Source: CAYUNA01 sp047629355
Lineage (GTDB): Bacteria; Bacteroidota; Bacteroidia; Chitinophagales; Saprospiraceae
Direction: 5' to 3'
DNA: 10,337 nt
NCBI GenBank assembly: GCA_047629355.1
Contig: JBLHWU010000218.1
Location: 1-10,337 of the forward strand
Shown here piece by piece: positions 1 through 6,689 of the stretch. The notes beneath the pieces were generated by a model. It ran no database searches and was not told the origin of the DNA. It worked only from the letters and a program-made list of their open reading frames with translations. The number at the start of each line of letters is the position of its first letter. Position 1 is the stretch's first letter. The translations under genes were made by a program, and so were the position numbers.

Positions 1-128
1 TCCTTTTCCCTTCTAAAAAACACAAAAAATAGTTCCGTAACGAAGGCTATGCAACGATTTTTTGAATTCTTTAGAAGAAAAAATTACGGCGCATTATGGT
101 CCAACTTATTAAATCGGTTTTACTAAGT

Positions 129-258
129 AGGTTACCGTAATTATTTTGATTTTTCAGAAGGGAGAAAATATTGCGCGCTGCCTACGGCAGCCTAGCTTGG
201 GTATTGATGGATAAAAGTGGTTTTTACAAACCACTTTTATCCATCAAACTCCCTTTGA
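129..258. repeat. Family D two-hairpin intergenic element, copy 1
   Basis: The first 28 bases (129-156) are identical to 1774-1801 of copy 2. A short hairpin follows at 177-191 (GCTGCC, loop TAC, GGCAGC). Then comes a perfect 20-bp stem, TTGATGGATAAAAGTGGTTT at 204-223, with loop TTAC and its complement at 228-247. The element ends with ACTCCCTTTG, which is found after the same stem in all four copies. No coding potential is seen. It lies about 70 bp upstream of the DoxX-like gene. Bases 1-128 before it hold no gene that I can support. The word TTCTAAAAAACAC occurs at 11-23 and again at 311-323, on either side of this copy, but this may be chance. Confidence 0.8.
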
Positions 259-328
259 TTTTATTATCAAAAGATTTACTAAAAAATATAACTTTTAATT
301 AAATTATTTTTTCTAAAAAACACTTAAC

Positions 329-718
329 TTGAATACAATAGAATTAGTTGACTATATCGGTATTATATTTAAAATTATTGTTGGTCTAAGCATTTTAAAT
401 GTTTGGTTAATACAACCTAATAAAGCTACAAAATGGAGAGGTGGGAATGCTAAAACTATTATTGAAGAATTTGAAGTATATGGTTTATCAAAGCATTTTT
501 GTTATCTCGTAGGATTTTTAAAAGTAAGTTTAGCCTTAATATTATTAGCTTCTATACAGTTTGAAACTTTAACTTTAATTGGAAGCTTAGGCCTAGCAGG
601 CTTACTATTAGGGTCAATAATTATGCATCTTAAGGTAAATGATAAATTAATTAAATCGTTTCCTGCTTTTCTATTTTTAATGCTGAATCTAGCGATTGCA
701 TTGATTAGCAATACTTAG
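329..718 (+). CDS. DoxX-like small integral membrane protein
   Basis: A 129-residue protein with four predicted membrane segments at about residues 8-28, 57-75, 80-99 and 110-127. The last segment begins with a Pro-Ala-Phe and an Leu-Asn pair (FPAFLFLMLN), the layout of the DoxX-like family, for which no single biochemical role is established. TTG at 329 is the only usable start: a stop lies in frame at 314-316 and the next ATG is at residue 99. The convergent gene at 892-1248 encodes a protein of the same type with a similar last segment. The final codon is TAG, where TA belongs to the TTA flank of the palindromic element and G is that element's first base. The fold is fairly sure; function and substrate are unknown. 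Confidence 0.8.
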   Translation: MNTIELVDYIGIIFKIIVGLSILNVWLIQPNKATKWRGGNAKTIIEEFEVYGLSKHFCYLVGFLKVSLALILLASIQFETLTLIGSLGLAGLLLGSIIMHLKVNDKLIKSFPAFLFLMLNLAIALISNT

Positions 719-891
719 AAACGCGAGATAAATAAGTGTAGATTCTTGGGGACGCGATTTTGTTCTTCGTTTTTGCTTTGAAAGTGCGATTGATGTTGAT
801 AGAATGAGCATTTTCAAGGCAAAAAATGAGGGTAAAATATCCTCACCTGCCCTTATGGGTTAAGAATCTATAGTAATTTTTTCACCGTTAC
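718..891. repeat. Family P palindromic element, copy P1 (174 bp)
   Basis: A near-palindrome starting GAAACGCG and ending CCGTTAC, flanked by TTA at 715-717 and again at 892-894. The arms pair imperfectly over about 75 bases: AGATTCTT in the left arm matches AAGAATCT in the right arm, and CTTTGAAAGTGC matches GCATTTTCAAGG. The left half and centre are clearly related to the reverse complement of P5 (9800-9958); the right half is more diverged, with extra bases around 845-860. It contains no ORF of note. It fills the whole gap between two convergent genes and could serve as a terminator in both directions, which is an inference from its structure. Confidence 0.85.
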
Positions 892-1248
892 TTAATCCTT
901 AAAATAAATTATAAAAGTTTTTATTGCTATAAATATGTTTAGAACTGCGAACGAAAACGAAGGGAGACACTTAAAGAAACTATCACTAATATTTATTCTA
1001 ACAATAAATCCACATATCATTAATGTGCCTAAACCTATAGAAGCTAATAGTAATATTTTGGGGTTAAAATAAAGACCAATTAGCAAGCCTGCAGCACCAA
1101 GCAGTTGTAGCAAGCCAGTTAAAACTCTGAATTCCGCCAAACCATAACGAATAAATTCTGAAATAATAAATTCCGAAATAAAACAACCTATTCCAAAATA
1201 AATAAAAGATAAGCCTGATACCCAAGTTAATGCTGTGAGTGATTTCAT
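892..1248 (-). CDS. DoxX-like small integral membrane protein (second)
   Basis: A 118-residue protein with four predicted membrane segments at about residues 5-23, 42-60, 64-83 and 95-115. The central RYGLAEFRVLTGLLQLLGA and the closing LPSFSFAVLNIFIAI are typical of DoxX-like proteins, and the ending resembles that of the gene at 329-718. It starts with ATG at 1248. The TAA stop is the reverse complement of the TTA (892-894) that flanks palindrome P1, so the gene ends exactly at the element border. The two convergent genes may be distant paralogues or an old functional pair. No motif points to a substrate. The family assignment is good; the function is unknown. Confidence 0.8.
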   Translation of the reverse strand: MKSLTALTWVSGLSFIYFGIGCFISEFIISEFIRYGLAEFRVLTGLLQLLGAAGLLIGLYFNPKILLLASIGLGTLMICGFIVRINISDSFFKCLPSFSFAVLNIFIAIKTFIIYFKD

Positions 1249-1333
1249 AAATAAAAATTTTGATTGACGATAAAGTAAAGTAGGTGACCTTAAATAATCG
1301 ATACTTTTGACAATATTAAAAATATATAGGTTA

Positions 1334-1491
1334 GTAACGGTAAAATAATAACTCCGCCATTTAGACAGGGCAAATTTTCCTCATTTTTTACTTGAAATCA
1401 GTCAAAGTATCAACAATTATCCTTCTTTCAAGTAAAAACTGAGAAAAATTATCCACTATCTAATTTATCGGACTTATTATTTTATCGTTAC
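1334..1491. repeat. Family P palindromic element, copy P2 (158 bp)
   Basis: The element starts GTAACGGTAAAATAATAA. The reverse complement of its end reads GTAACGATAAAATAATAA. TTA flanks both sides (1331-1333 and 1492-1494). The arms pair along about 70 bases, and both contain TTTTTACTTGAAA. This inner motif also occurs, with small changes, in P1, P4 and P5 (for example CATTTTTTACTTTGAAA in P4), which puts P2 in the same family. Of the stretch around it, 1249-1333 holds nothing recognisable beyond a copy of the AAGTAGGT motif near 1277. Confidence 0.85.
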
Positions 1492-1689
1492 TTAACAAAA
1501 CAATTTAAAATATGTTGAACTATAAGATTTTTCGAGTAGCACCGTTCAAACAATAACATACCAATTTTAGCTTGTAATTTCCCATTCCTACTTCACTACC
1601 CGCTCGCACGACAGTTCAAATTTCCCACCTCCATATCCTCTATAAAAACACAAAAAACGGCAATTGCTAGTGAAAAGGAATGCTTTCTC

Positions 1690-1769
1690 AACGGGAATAG
1701 GTAGAGGTGCCCTCGCCGTTTGGTGGGCAGGTCGTTATACTATTAGTAGTGCATCGGACGAGAGTCCCT
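1690..1769. other. GC-richer, possibly structured segment without a recognised gene
   Basis: Within the gene-free stretch 1492-1773 this part is clearly richer in G and C than its surroundings. It contains possible small hairpins: TGCCC to GGGCA around 1709-1730, and GGAC, loop GAGA, GTCC around 1757-1768. A plus-strand frame is open for about 40 codons through it, ending at TAA near 1772, but has no ATG, so it could be the tail of a lost gene. It has no tRNA-like T arm. Only the composition and the hairpins can be stated; the rest of 1492-1690 shows only very short ORFs. Confidence 0.3.
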
Positions 1770-1773
1770 AATT

Positions 1774-1928
1774 AGGTTACCGTAATTATTTTGATTTTTC
1801 AAAAGGAATAGAATTGCAAATTTTCTCACTCCTGAAAAATATATTGTGCGCTGCCTGCGGCAGCGGTTTGGGTTTTGAGGGACAAGAACGGTTTTGCAAA
1901 ACCATTTTCGCCCCTCAAACTCCCTTTA
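1774..1928. repeat. Family D two-hairpin intergenic element, copy 2
   Basis: It begins with the same 28 bases as copy 1. It has the short hairpin GCTGCC, TGC, GGCAGC at 1850-1864, extended by one C-G pair. The long stem follows at 1875-1918, from TTGAGGGACAAGAACGG to the CCATTTTCGCCCCTCAA arm; it is less perfect than in the other copies. The tail is ACTCCCTTTA. A plus-strand frame opened from a TTG at 1814 runs through the element to 2011. I regard it as accidental, because it translates hairpin sequence. Bases 1929-2007 hold nothing recognisable. Confidence 0.8.
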
Positions 1929-2010
1929 CTAAAACAAGAACAAACTCGTGTTTCACTGGATTTGCCAAAGAACCCATAAGTGTTAAAAAGAACGCCCTAC
2001 CCCATCCTTA

Positions 2011-2172
2011 AGTAACGCGTAGTAATTAATCAGGTAATTTTATAAACATCTTTTTCCGCTATTTTTCCCTTAAAAATCTCTTCAATAACACTGGCTATTC
2101 AAGAATTTTTAAAGAAAAACTATCGAAAAAATCTTGTCTAAAAATTTTAACTGATTAATTACTACGCGTTAC
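2011..2172. repeat. Family P palindromic element, copy P3 (162 bp)
   Basis: Bases 2012-2033 are perfectly complementary to 2151-2172, a 22-bp terminal inverted repeat starting GTAACGCGTAGTAATTAATC. The similarity between arms continues inward to a centre near 2092. The TTA flanks are at 2008-2010 and 2173-2175, with one extra A at the left border. The inner part is the most diverged of the family but keeps a TTTTTCTTTAAAAAT-like core. The right flank TTA touches the stop codon of the small gene at 2176-2328, so a transcript of that gene would run straight into the palindrome. Confidence 0.85.
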
Positions 2173-2175
2173 TTA

Positions 2176-2328
2176 CTACTTTTTTTTAGTACTTTCTTTA
2201 CTCTTTTTAGCTTCAGATTTTTTTTCATCCTGCACCATTGATTTTAATTTTGCGAGTTCTTCGTTTTCGCGTTGTACGCTTGAAAATATTGAGTTAATAT
2301 CTTCCTCAATTATTATTTCTTTTTTCAT
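2176..2328 (-). CDS. Small hypothetical protein, Lys/Glu-rich (50 aa)
   Basis: ATG at 2328, followed by 50 codons and TAG at 2178-2176. The protein is charged and probably helical (IIIEEDINSIFSSVQ, then QRENEELAKLKSMVQDEKK), with a lysine- and serine-rich tail ending STKKK. There is no signal peptide or membrane segment. A 5'-truncated coding fragment lies just upstream on the same strand, so this may be the last gene of a decayed operon. After TAG comes TAA, formed by the TTA flank of palindrome P3. The family is not recognised. Composition and reading frame look like a real gene, but the short length leaves doubt. Confidence 0.5.
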   Translation of the reverse strand: MKKEIIIEEDINSIFSSVQRENEELAKLKSMVQDEKKSEAKKSKESTKKK

Positions 2329-2357
2329 TGTATTGTATTGTGTATTTTTAAGTACTC

Positions 2358-2483
2358 CTAAGGTGCGAAGTTATACAATTTTAGTTGACCTTTTTCTTCA
2401 AATTTTTCCAACAACGCCCTCCCTGCTTTTACTTTTTTATCTAGATATTTTTTTGCATCCTGTAAGTAGTTGACCTTAAATAA
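2358..2483 (-). pseudogene. C-terminal fragment of an unknown protein
   Basis: An open frame of 41 codons ends at TAG (2360-2358). It encodes a plausible helical tail (LQDAKKYLDKKVKAGRALL, then EKFEEKGQLKLYNFAP). It has no ATG, GTG or other convincing start, and the frame is closed upstream at about 2486. Residue use looks coding: few rare residues and an amphipathic Lys/Glu pattern. The upstream limit coincides with the sequence GACCTTAAATAAT, also found near 1284, so the 5' part was probably lost at a repeat border. It precedes the 50-aa gene on the same strand by about 30 bases. The original protein is not recognised. Confidence 0.45.
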
Positions 2484-2520
2484 TTAATCAGGGCAGTTTA
2501 ATTCTACTTTAAGACGTTTA

Positions 2521-2586
2521 GGAACGCGAATTAAATAAATGCAGATTCGTGAGAGGACATTTTAAACTCATTTTTTACTTTGAAAC
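2521..2586. repeat. Family P element, half copy (P4)
   Basis: The sequence from GGAACGCGAATTAAATAAAT through ACTTTGAAA matches the left half of P5 (9800 onward) with scattered differences. It is preceded by TTA at 2518-2520. The expected complementary right half is absent: after 2586 the sequence no longer matches the family. It is therefore a truncated or half-deleted copy. It lies between two apparent gene fragments on the minus strand. Confidence 0.7.
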
Positions 2587-2604
2587 CGAGCAGTATCTTC
2601 ATTT

Positions 2605-2670
2605 TTAGGCAGTTTCATTACAACCATTAATAATAATTACAAGGATGATAATAAAGTATTTAGTTTTCAA
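2605..2670 (-). pseudogene. Lipoprotein signal-peptide fragment
   Basis: A minus-strand frame starting at TTG (2670) reads a lysine-containing start, a long hydrophobic run and a lipobox-like end (YFIIILVIIINGC), then NETA and a stop at 2607-2605. This is the form of a signal peptidase II (lipoprotein) signal with almost no mature protein behind it. The half palindrome P4 begins about 20 bases downstream. On its far side a short frame encodes RLKVELNCPD before a stop at about 2486. These may be the two ends of one lipoprotein gene broken by the element, but this cannot be proved here. Bases 2671-2849 show no gene that I can support. Confidence 0.35.
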
Positions 2671-2849
2671 TAAATTCTTATTCCTGATAATCTATTCTAA
2701 GTGCAGCCCTGTCGCCAATATCGGTCTTTACCGTAAATAAACAAGGTTAAAACATGTCAAAACGTAAAGCATATTTGTTTCGAATTATAAACTTAAAACA
2801 TCGACATGGGGCTCGCGCAAAGCTTTTTTATATTTAGAAATAGAACACT

Positions 2850-3116
2850 TCAGACATCTAAAAACCCATTGGGGAAATAAATCTTTTCTAATAAAAAACG
2901 TCTATAGTTCGAAACTAGAGTATTAAATTTTTCACTATTCATACGATGAGTAGCTTTATCTATTTCCTTCTCATATTTGATATATTCATTTTCGAGTTTT
3001 AATTGTTTTGAAAGGATAGACATGTCAAGTCTTTCGTGAAAATCTTTTATTAAAGCTTCATTCTTAGCTGTTTTTGCTAGAAAATAAATCTCAGGTCTAG
3101 TTAGTTTACTAATCAC
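2850..3116 (-). CDS. Hypothetical protein (88 aa), helical, unknown family
   Basis: A soluble, mostly helical protein with a charged central part (KQLKLENEYIKYEKEIDK) and an aromatic C-terminus (RRFLLEKIYFPNGFLDV). It has no signal peptide, membrane segment or motif that I recognise. The start given is GTG at 3116, preceded by a purine-rich AGTAGAGGT. The same frame has a stop (TGA) shortly upstream, and the next ATG is at residue 32. An ATG at about 3149 in a different frame reads MKPSDKRSRGD before a stop, so a frameshifted longer N-terminus is possible. No neighbour on the same strand overlaps it. It stands between gene debris and the hairpin pair. Confidence 0.55.
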   Translation of the reverse strand: MISKLTRPEIYFLAKTAKNEALIKDFHERLDMSILSKQLKLENEYIKYEKEIDKATHRMNSEKFNTLVSNYRRFLLEKIYFPNGFLDV

Positions 3117-3201
3117 CTCTACTCCGCTTGTCTGATGGTTTCATATTTTAATTTTTTAAAAAAAAATCTTTGACAAATCCCGTGAAATGATGTTTTCAAT
3201 A

Positions 3202-3281
3202 GTGATTGGAGCGTCTACTAGCGCTCCAATCACCAGTATTTCTAGAGCTTGGAGGCTTCTCGAACCTCCAAGCTCTACTGG
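3202..3281. other. Two tandem strong hairpins downstream of the P1 peptidase
   Basis: Hairpin 1 has a perfect 12-bp stem, GTGATTGGAGCG (3202-3213) with CGCTCCAATCAC (3222-3233), and an 8-base loop. Hairpin 2 has a perfect 12-bp stem, AGAGCTTGGAGG (3244-3255) with CCTCCAAGCTCT (3265-3276), and a 9-base loop. It can be extended by CCAGT and ACTGG across a bulge. The stems resemble each other (TTGGAG core). They lie 61 bp past the stop of the minus-strand peptidase gene. No T run follows, so a standard intrinsic terminator is not obvious; protection of the 3' end or a regulatory RNA element is possible. Confidence 0.6.
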
Positions 3282-3342
3282 AAACCAAGGTATATGTCAA
3301 AGAACCAATACTTTTTCTAATTATAGCCATTGTGGTACCACA

Positions 3343-4518
3343 TTATTCTTCTATTCGATTATATTTTTTAAGCGTTTCTATAAGTAGATCGTGCGGCAAA
3401 GCAAAGGCCTTATTTCCGTTAATTCCTTCCATCGTTTCAGCAGCCACCATTGCATTGATAATCGCTTCCTCAACAGCCTGCACAGTGGCTTCAAAAACGG
3501 GCATTAGTTGGTCATTCGGCATGGATTCTACGGTTACTGTTTCATCTCGATTAAATGCATTTTCATTTGCAGTTGAAAAAGCTAAAAAGATATCCCCAGA
3601 GCCATTGCTTCCTCGTCCGCCTACAATGCCAACTCCTAAAGGAATTCTTTGGGCGATTCTTTTTAATTGATGTGGTAAAAGAGGTACGTCTGTTGCTATA
3701 ATAACTATAATGGAACCATCTCCTTCTTGTCTCCTTGATTTTGGTGGCGCATTAAATACATATCTTAAGGTATCTTTTAATTCAATTCCAACGGGAACAC
3801 CTGCGATTGATAAGTTTCTCTTGGCTCCAAAATTGGATTGAACAATCGCTCCAACCGTATAAGTTGAATCCTTTATCTTAAGAACCCTTGAAGAAGTTCC
3901 TGTTCCTCCTTTAAAACCTAAACACATCATTCCTGTTCCTCCACCAACGTTCCCTTCGGCAATTTTTCCACCCGATGAATTTTCTATAGCTTCTAAAACA
4001 TGTTCTTCTTTGACGTGAAAACCATATATATCATTAAGAAACCCATCATAAGTTTCAGCGACAACAGGATAAGTGTACCACCAGTCTTCTCCGCTATACC
4101 AATCTGTGTCTACATACCATTTCAATACCGCGTCTCGAACAACTCCAACACTATTGGTATTCGTTATCATAATTGGCGTTTCTAAAAAACCTGATTCGGT
4201 TAACCAGGTTGTGCCTGTCATTTCTCCATTGCCATTAAGACTATACCAATTCGCATAAACTGGACTAAATTTTTTGGCTTTTCCTCTCGGAAAAATGGCA
4301 GTAACGCCTGTTCTTATAGGCCCTTTACCTACAGTATTTTCTCCTTCACCAGAGATAATAGTACTGTATCCTACCTCCACTCCTTTTACATCTGTTATCG
4401 CATTCAATTCTCCTGTTGTACCAACAAACGGAACGCCTAAATCTCTTGCTCTTGGTTCTTGTCCATAAGCATGAAAACAAATGAATATTACTGTGAAAAA
4501 TATTAAGGTGCTTCTCAT
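3343..4518 (-). CDS. Secreted P1 family peptidase (DmpA/BapA-type aminopeptidase)
   Basis: A 391-residue exported N-terminal-nucleophile aminopeptidase. The family removes N-terminal residues, including D- or beta-amino acids in known members, after cutting itself between Gly and Ser. A Sec signal (residues 1-19) is followed by Gln20. Gly268-Ser269 in EGDGSIIVIIATD is the expected self-cleavage site, so Ser269 is the nucleophile. Ser307 and Asp309 in GSGDIFLAFS stand 38 and 40 residues further on, the same spacing as Ser288 and Glu290 after Ser250 in DmpA/BapA as I recall them. The oxyanion asparagine is probably Asn229 (VQSNFG). The ATG at 4518 gives a complete signal peptide. It is downstream of the S9 peptidase gene with a 65-bp gap, probably co-transcribed. 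Substrate preference cannot be told. Confidence 0.93.
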   Translation of the reverse strand: MRSTLIFFTVIFICFHAYGQEPRARDLGVPFVGTTGELNAITDVKGVEVGYSTIISGEGENTVGKGPIRTGVTAIFPRGKAKKFSPVYANWYSLNGNGEMTGTTWLTESGFLETPIMITNTNSVGVVRDAVLKWYVDTDWYSGEDWWYTYPVVAETYDGFLNDIYGFHVKEEHVLEAIENSSGGKIAEGNVGGGTGMMCLGFKGGTGTSSRVLKIKDSTYTVGAIVQSNFGAKRNLSIAGVPVGIELKDTLRYVFNAPPKSRRQEGDGSIIVIIATDVPLLPHQLKRIAQRIPLGVGIVGGRGSNGSGDIFLAFSTANENAFNRDETVTVESMPNDQLMPVFEATVQAVEEAIINAMVAAETMEGINGNKAFALPHDLLIETLKKYNRIEE

Positions 4519-4543
4519 ATTTTATTTTATTTTATTTTATTTT
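4519..4543. repeat. Pentanucleotide repeat (ATTTT)x5 at the start codon of the P1 peptidase gene
   Basis: Five exact ATTTT units touch the start codon of the P1 peptidase (start codon at 4516-4518 on the minus strand), and two more T bases follow. On the coding strand the mRNA leader is therefore an AAAAT run up to ATG. AT-rich leaders favour translation in Bacteroidota. A change in unit number would alter leader length but not the reading frame. Confidence 0.85.
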
Positions 4544-4583
4544 TTACCAATACTTCATTTCATCGCTCTTTTCCTTCAACAGC

Positions 4584-6617
4584 TCATTCCTCACTATCTT
4601 TATACTTTTCAAACCAAGCTAAAATACTCGCTATTTTGCCAATCAAGTTACTGGGTCTGTTGGCTATACCATGTGAAGCGCCTGGTATTCTAACCATCGC
4701 GGTTTCAACATTTTCCAACTTCAAGGCAGCATAAAATTGTTCTGATTCCGCTATCGGTGTTCTGAAATCCTGCTCGCCAGTAAGCAGCATGGTTGGTGTA
4801 GTTACGTTGCCAACGTAAGACAATGGCGAGCGTTTCAAGTAGCTCTCCGGATCTTCCCATGGTTTTTTAGCAAACCAATATTTTGAAAAGAATTGAATAT
4901 TATCGGCATATAGTACAAAACTATACCAATTGATAACAGGTTTGGCCACAACTGCAGCTTTAAACCGATTCGTCTTTCCTACTATCCATGCGGTCAGTAC
5001 ACCTCCGCCACTACCGCCAGTTACAAACAAATTCTTATCATCAACAAATCCCTTTTTGATAACGGCATCTACACCTGACATCAAATCATCATAATCATGG
5101 TTTGGGTAATCGTGATGTATCAAATTCCCAAACGCTTCGCCATAGCCTGTGCTACCCCTGGGATTTGAATAAAGCACCACATATCCAGCGGCAGCAAATG
5201 TCTGTATTTCTGCAGAAAATACGGAGCCATAACTCGCAAATGGACCTCCATGAATTTCCAAAATCATTGGATACTTTTTAGTCGCGTCAAAATTTGGAGG
5301 CGTTACGACCCAACCTTGTATTTTTCGCTGATCAAATGAAGATTCCCACCATATTTCTTCTACATTTCCGAGGTTCCTAAAAGAGAAGAGGTCATCATTA
5401 AGTGCGGTTAACCGCTTACTTGATTTTGAGTCTGCAACACCCAGGTCAGCCGGATGATTTGTTCCGCCAAGTGTATAGGCGAACTTTTTTGTTTTTGATA
5501 CGGTATAACTGGCTGCATTATAAGGTCTACCAAGCGAAAGTCCGCCTAGCTTTTCAGTAATGACAGTTACTTTGCCCGCTAAGGTGATGTAAGCCAATTT
5601 GGTATCTCCTTTGTCGTCATATTGAAAATAAAGACCCTTGCCATCTTGACTCCAATTAAGATTCTGGATATCTCTATCGAAATCAGCTGAAATCAATTCA
5701 GAATTGATACCATCCGCATTCATTACATGCAGATTAGTAATTTGATATCCTTGGTATTTGTCATCAAATCCTAAGTAGGCGATTTTTGTTCCGCTTGGTG
5801 ACAACACTGGGTTTCTATCGGGTCCATATCGTTTTGTTAATGGCTTAATCTTTCCATCAGTTACCGCTATCTGATAAATCTCATTATCAAGAGGCTCTAT
5901 TTCTTCTGGTTGGTGAAAATTAGCACTAAAATAAAGCTGCGCATTGTCTTTTGACCAAATCGGTCCGCCATGGTCAAAATCAGTAAAGGTTAATTGTCTT
6001 GGTGTGCCTCCTTCAATTGGTAAGATGAATAATTGTCTATTACCCCCTTTTAAATAGCCTTGCCCATCTCCACGGTATTTCACATTGTCAATATATACAG
6101 GTGGCGTGTTCCATTTAGCCCCCTCAGGTTTGCTTGGCATTTTTACAATTGACTCGTTTTTTTTAGGCACAAACTTATTGAACGCTAAGCTTTTGTCATC
6201 ATATGACCACGCCACATCCTTAGGCATCTCAGTTGTGTTTGTTAATGCAACAGATTCCTTCGTATCCATCCACATCATATAGAGTTTCATTTTTTCATCT
6301 GCCAGGTTAGATTTAAAAATAATTTTTTTTCCATCGTTTGACCATCTAGGATAAAAATCATTTTGGTTTCCCTTTGTTAACGGTCGATTGTTAGAACCAT
6401 CAAAATTTACCAGCCATAGATTTGAAAGGTTCTTATCGGTCATTACGTCTTTATAATTTCTCACGTAAATAACCTTGGAACCATCTGGTGAAATTTGTGG
6501 GTCTGACACAAACTCCATATTAAAAATATCAATCAGTTCTAAATTAGATTGTAGCTGACTATACCCTACTGTTGCTACAGTTAATAAGAAAGTGATTGTA
6601 GTAAGAAAATATTTCAT
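4584..6617 (-). CDS. Secreted S9 family peptidase (prolyl oligopeptidase type, acylaminoacyl/dipeptidyl peptidase-like)
   Basis: A 677-residue exported serine peptidase. The signal peptide is residues 1-20, with Gln21 following. Residues about 25-400 form a beta-propeller of WD40-like PD40 repeats (SPDGSKVIYV, SNDGKKIIFKS, SKDNAQLYFS, SPSGTKIAYLG, SQDGKGLYFQ). The alpha/beta-hydrolase domain follows from about 425 to the end. It has EIHGGPF (oxyanion region), SNPRGSTGYGEAF, nucleophile Ser536 in TGGSGGG, Asp617 in TGEQDFRTP and His649 in PGASHG. The length fits the S9C-like group. These enzymes release dipeptides or acylated residues from short peptides. It starts with ATG at 6617. It heads a likely two-gene unit with the P1 peptidase. 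All catalytic residues are present, so it should be active. Confidence 0.95.
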   Translation of the reverse strand: MKYFLTTITFLLTVATVGYSQLQSNLELIDIFNMEFVSDPQISPDGSKVIYVRNYKDVMTDKNLSNLWLVNFDGSNNRPLTKGNQNDFYPRWSNDGKKIIFKSNLADEKMKLYMMWMDTKESVALTNTTEMPKDVAWSYDDKSLAFNKFVPKKNESIVKMPSKPEGAKWNTPPVYIDNVKYRGDGQGYLKGGNRQLFILPIEGGTPRQLTFTDFDHGGPIWSKDNAQLYFSANFHQPEEIEPLDNEIYQIAVTDGKIKPLTKRYGPDRNPVLSPSGTKIAYLGFDDKYQGYQITNLHVMNADGINSELISADFDRDIQNLNWSQDGKGLYFQYDDKGDTKLAYITLAGKVTVITEKLGGLSLGRPYNAASYTVSKTKKFAYTLGGTNHPADLGVADSKSSKRLTALNDDLFSFRNLGNVEEIWWESSFDQRKIQGWVVTPPNFDATKKYPMILEIHGGPFASYGSVFSAEIQTFAAAGYVVLYSNPRGSTGYGEAFGNLIHHDYPNHDYDDLMSGVDAVIKKGFVDDKNLFVTGGSGGGVLTAWIVGKTNRFKAAVVAKPVINWYSFVLYADNIQFFSKYWFAKKPWEDPESYLKRSPLSYVGNVTTPTMLLTGEQDFRTPIAESEQFYAALKLENVETAMVRIPGASHGIANRPSNLIGKIASILAWFEKYKDSEE

Positions 6618-6670
6618 CTCGGTTGGTTTAAATAGTTTATTGAATTTTAAATAAAAGAAGAGTCAGAATG

Positions 6671-6688
6671 GTAGTGCAACAACCCTTA
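6671..6688 (-). promoter_or_regulatory. 18-bp motif upstream of the S9 peptidase, shared with the S15 gene
   Basis: On the minus strand it reads TAAGGGTTGTTGCACTAC, 53 bases before the S9 start codon. The identical word stands 25 bases before the S15 start codon at 9782-9799. It may be a shared promoter or operator part, or the outer border of the neighbouring family D elements, which follow it in both places. The sequence alone does not decide. Confidence 0.35.
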
Positions 6689-6689
6689 A

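Noticed and set aside
1695..1770. Possible tRNA or other structured RNA in the GC-richer segment
   Set aside because: No T arm, anticodon arm or CCA-type end can be fitted. Only small hairpins are visible.
1814..2011. Plus-strand 65-codon frame
   Set aside because: It starts at TTG and translates the hairpins of family D copy 2. The Cys/Pro/Thr-rich product shows no protein-like pattern.
2754..2837. Plus-strand 27-codon frame with ATG (MSKRKAYLFR...)
   Set aside because: It is short, with no clear promoter or ribosome site and no recognised similarity. It cannot be told from chance.
3206..3670. Plus-strand 154-codon frame
   Set aside because: It is antisense to the P1 peptidase, whose catalytic residues and signal peptide are complete, and it begins inside the twin hairpins. 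It is a shadow frame.
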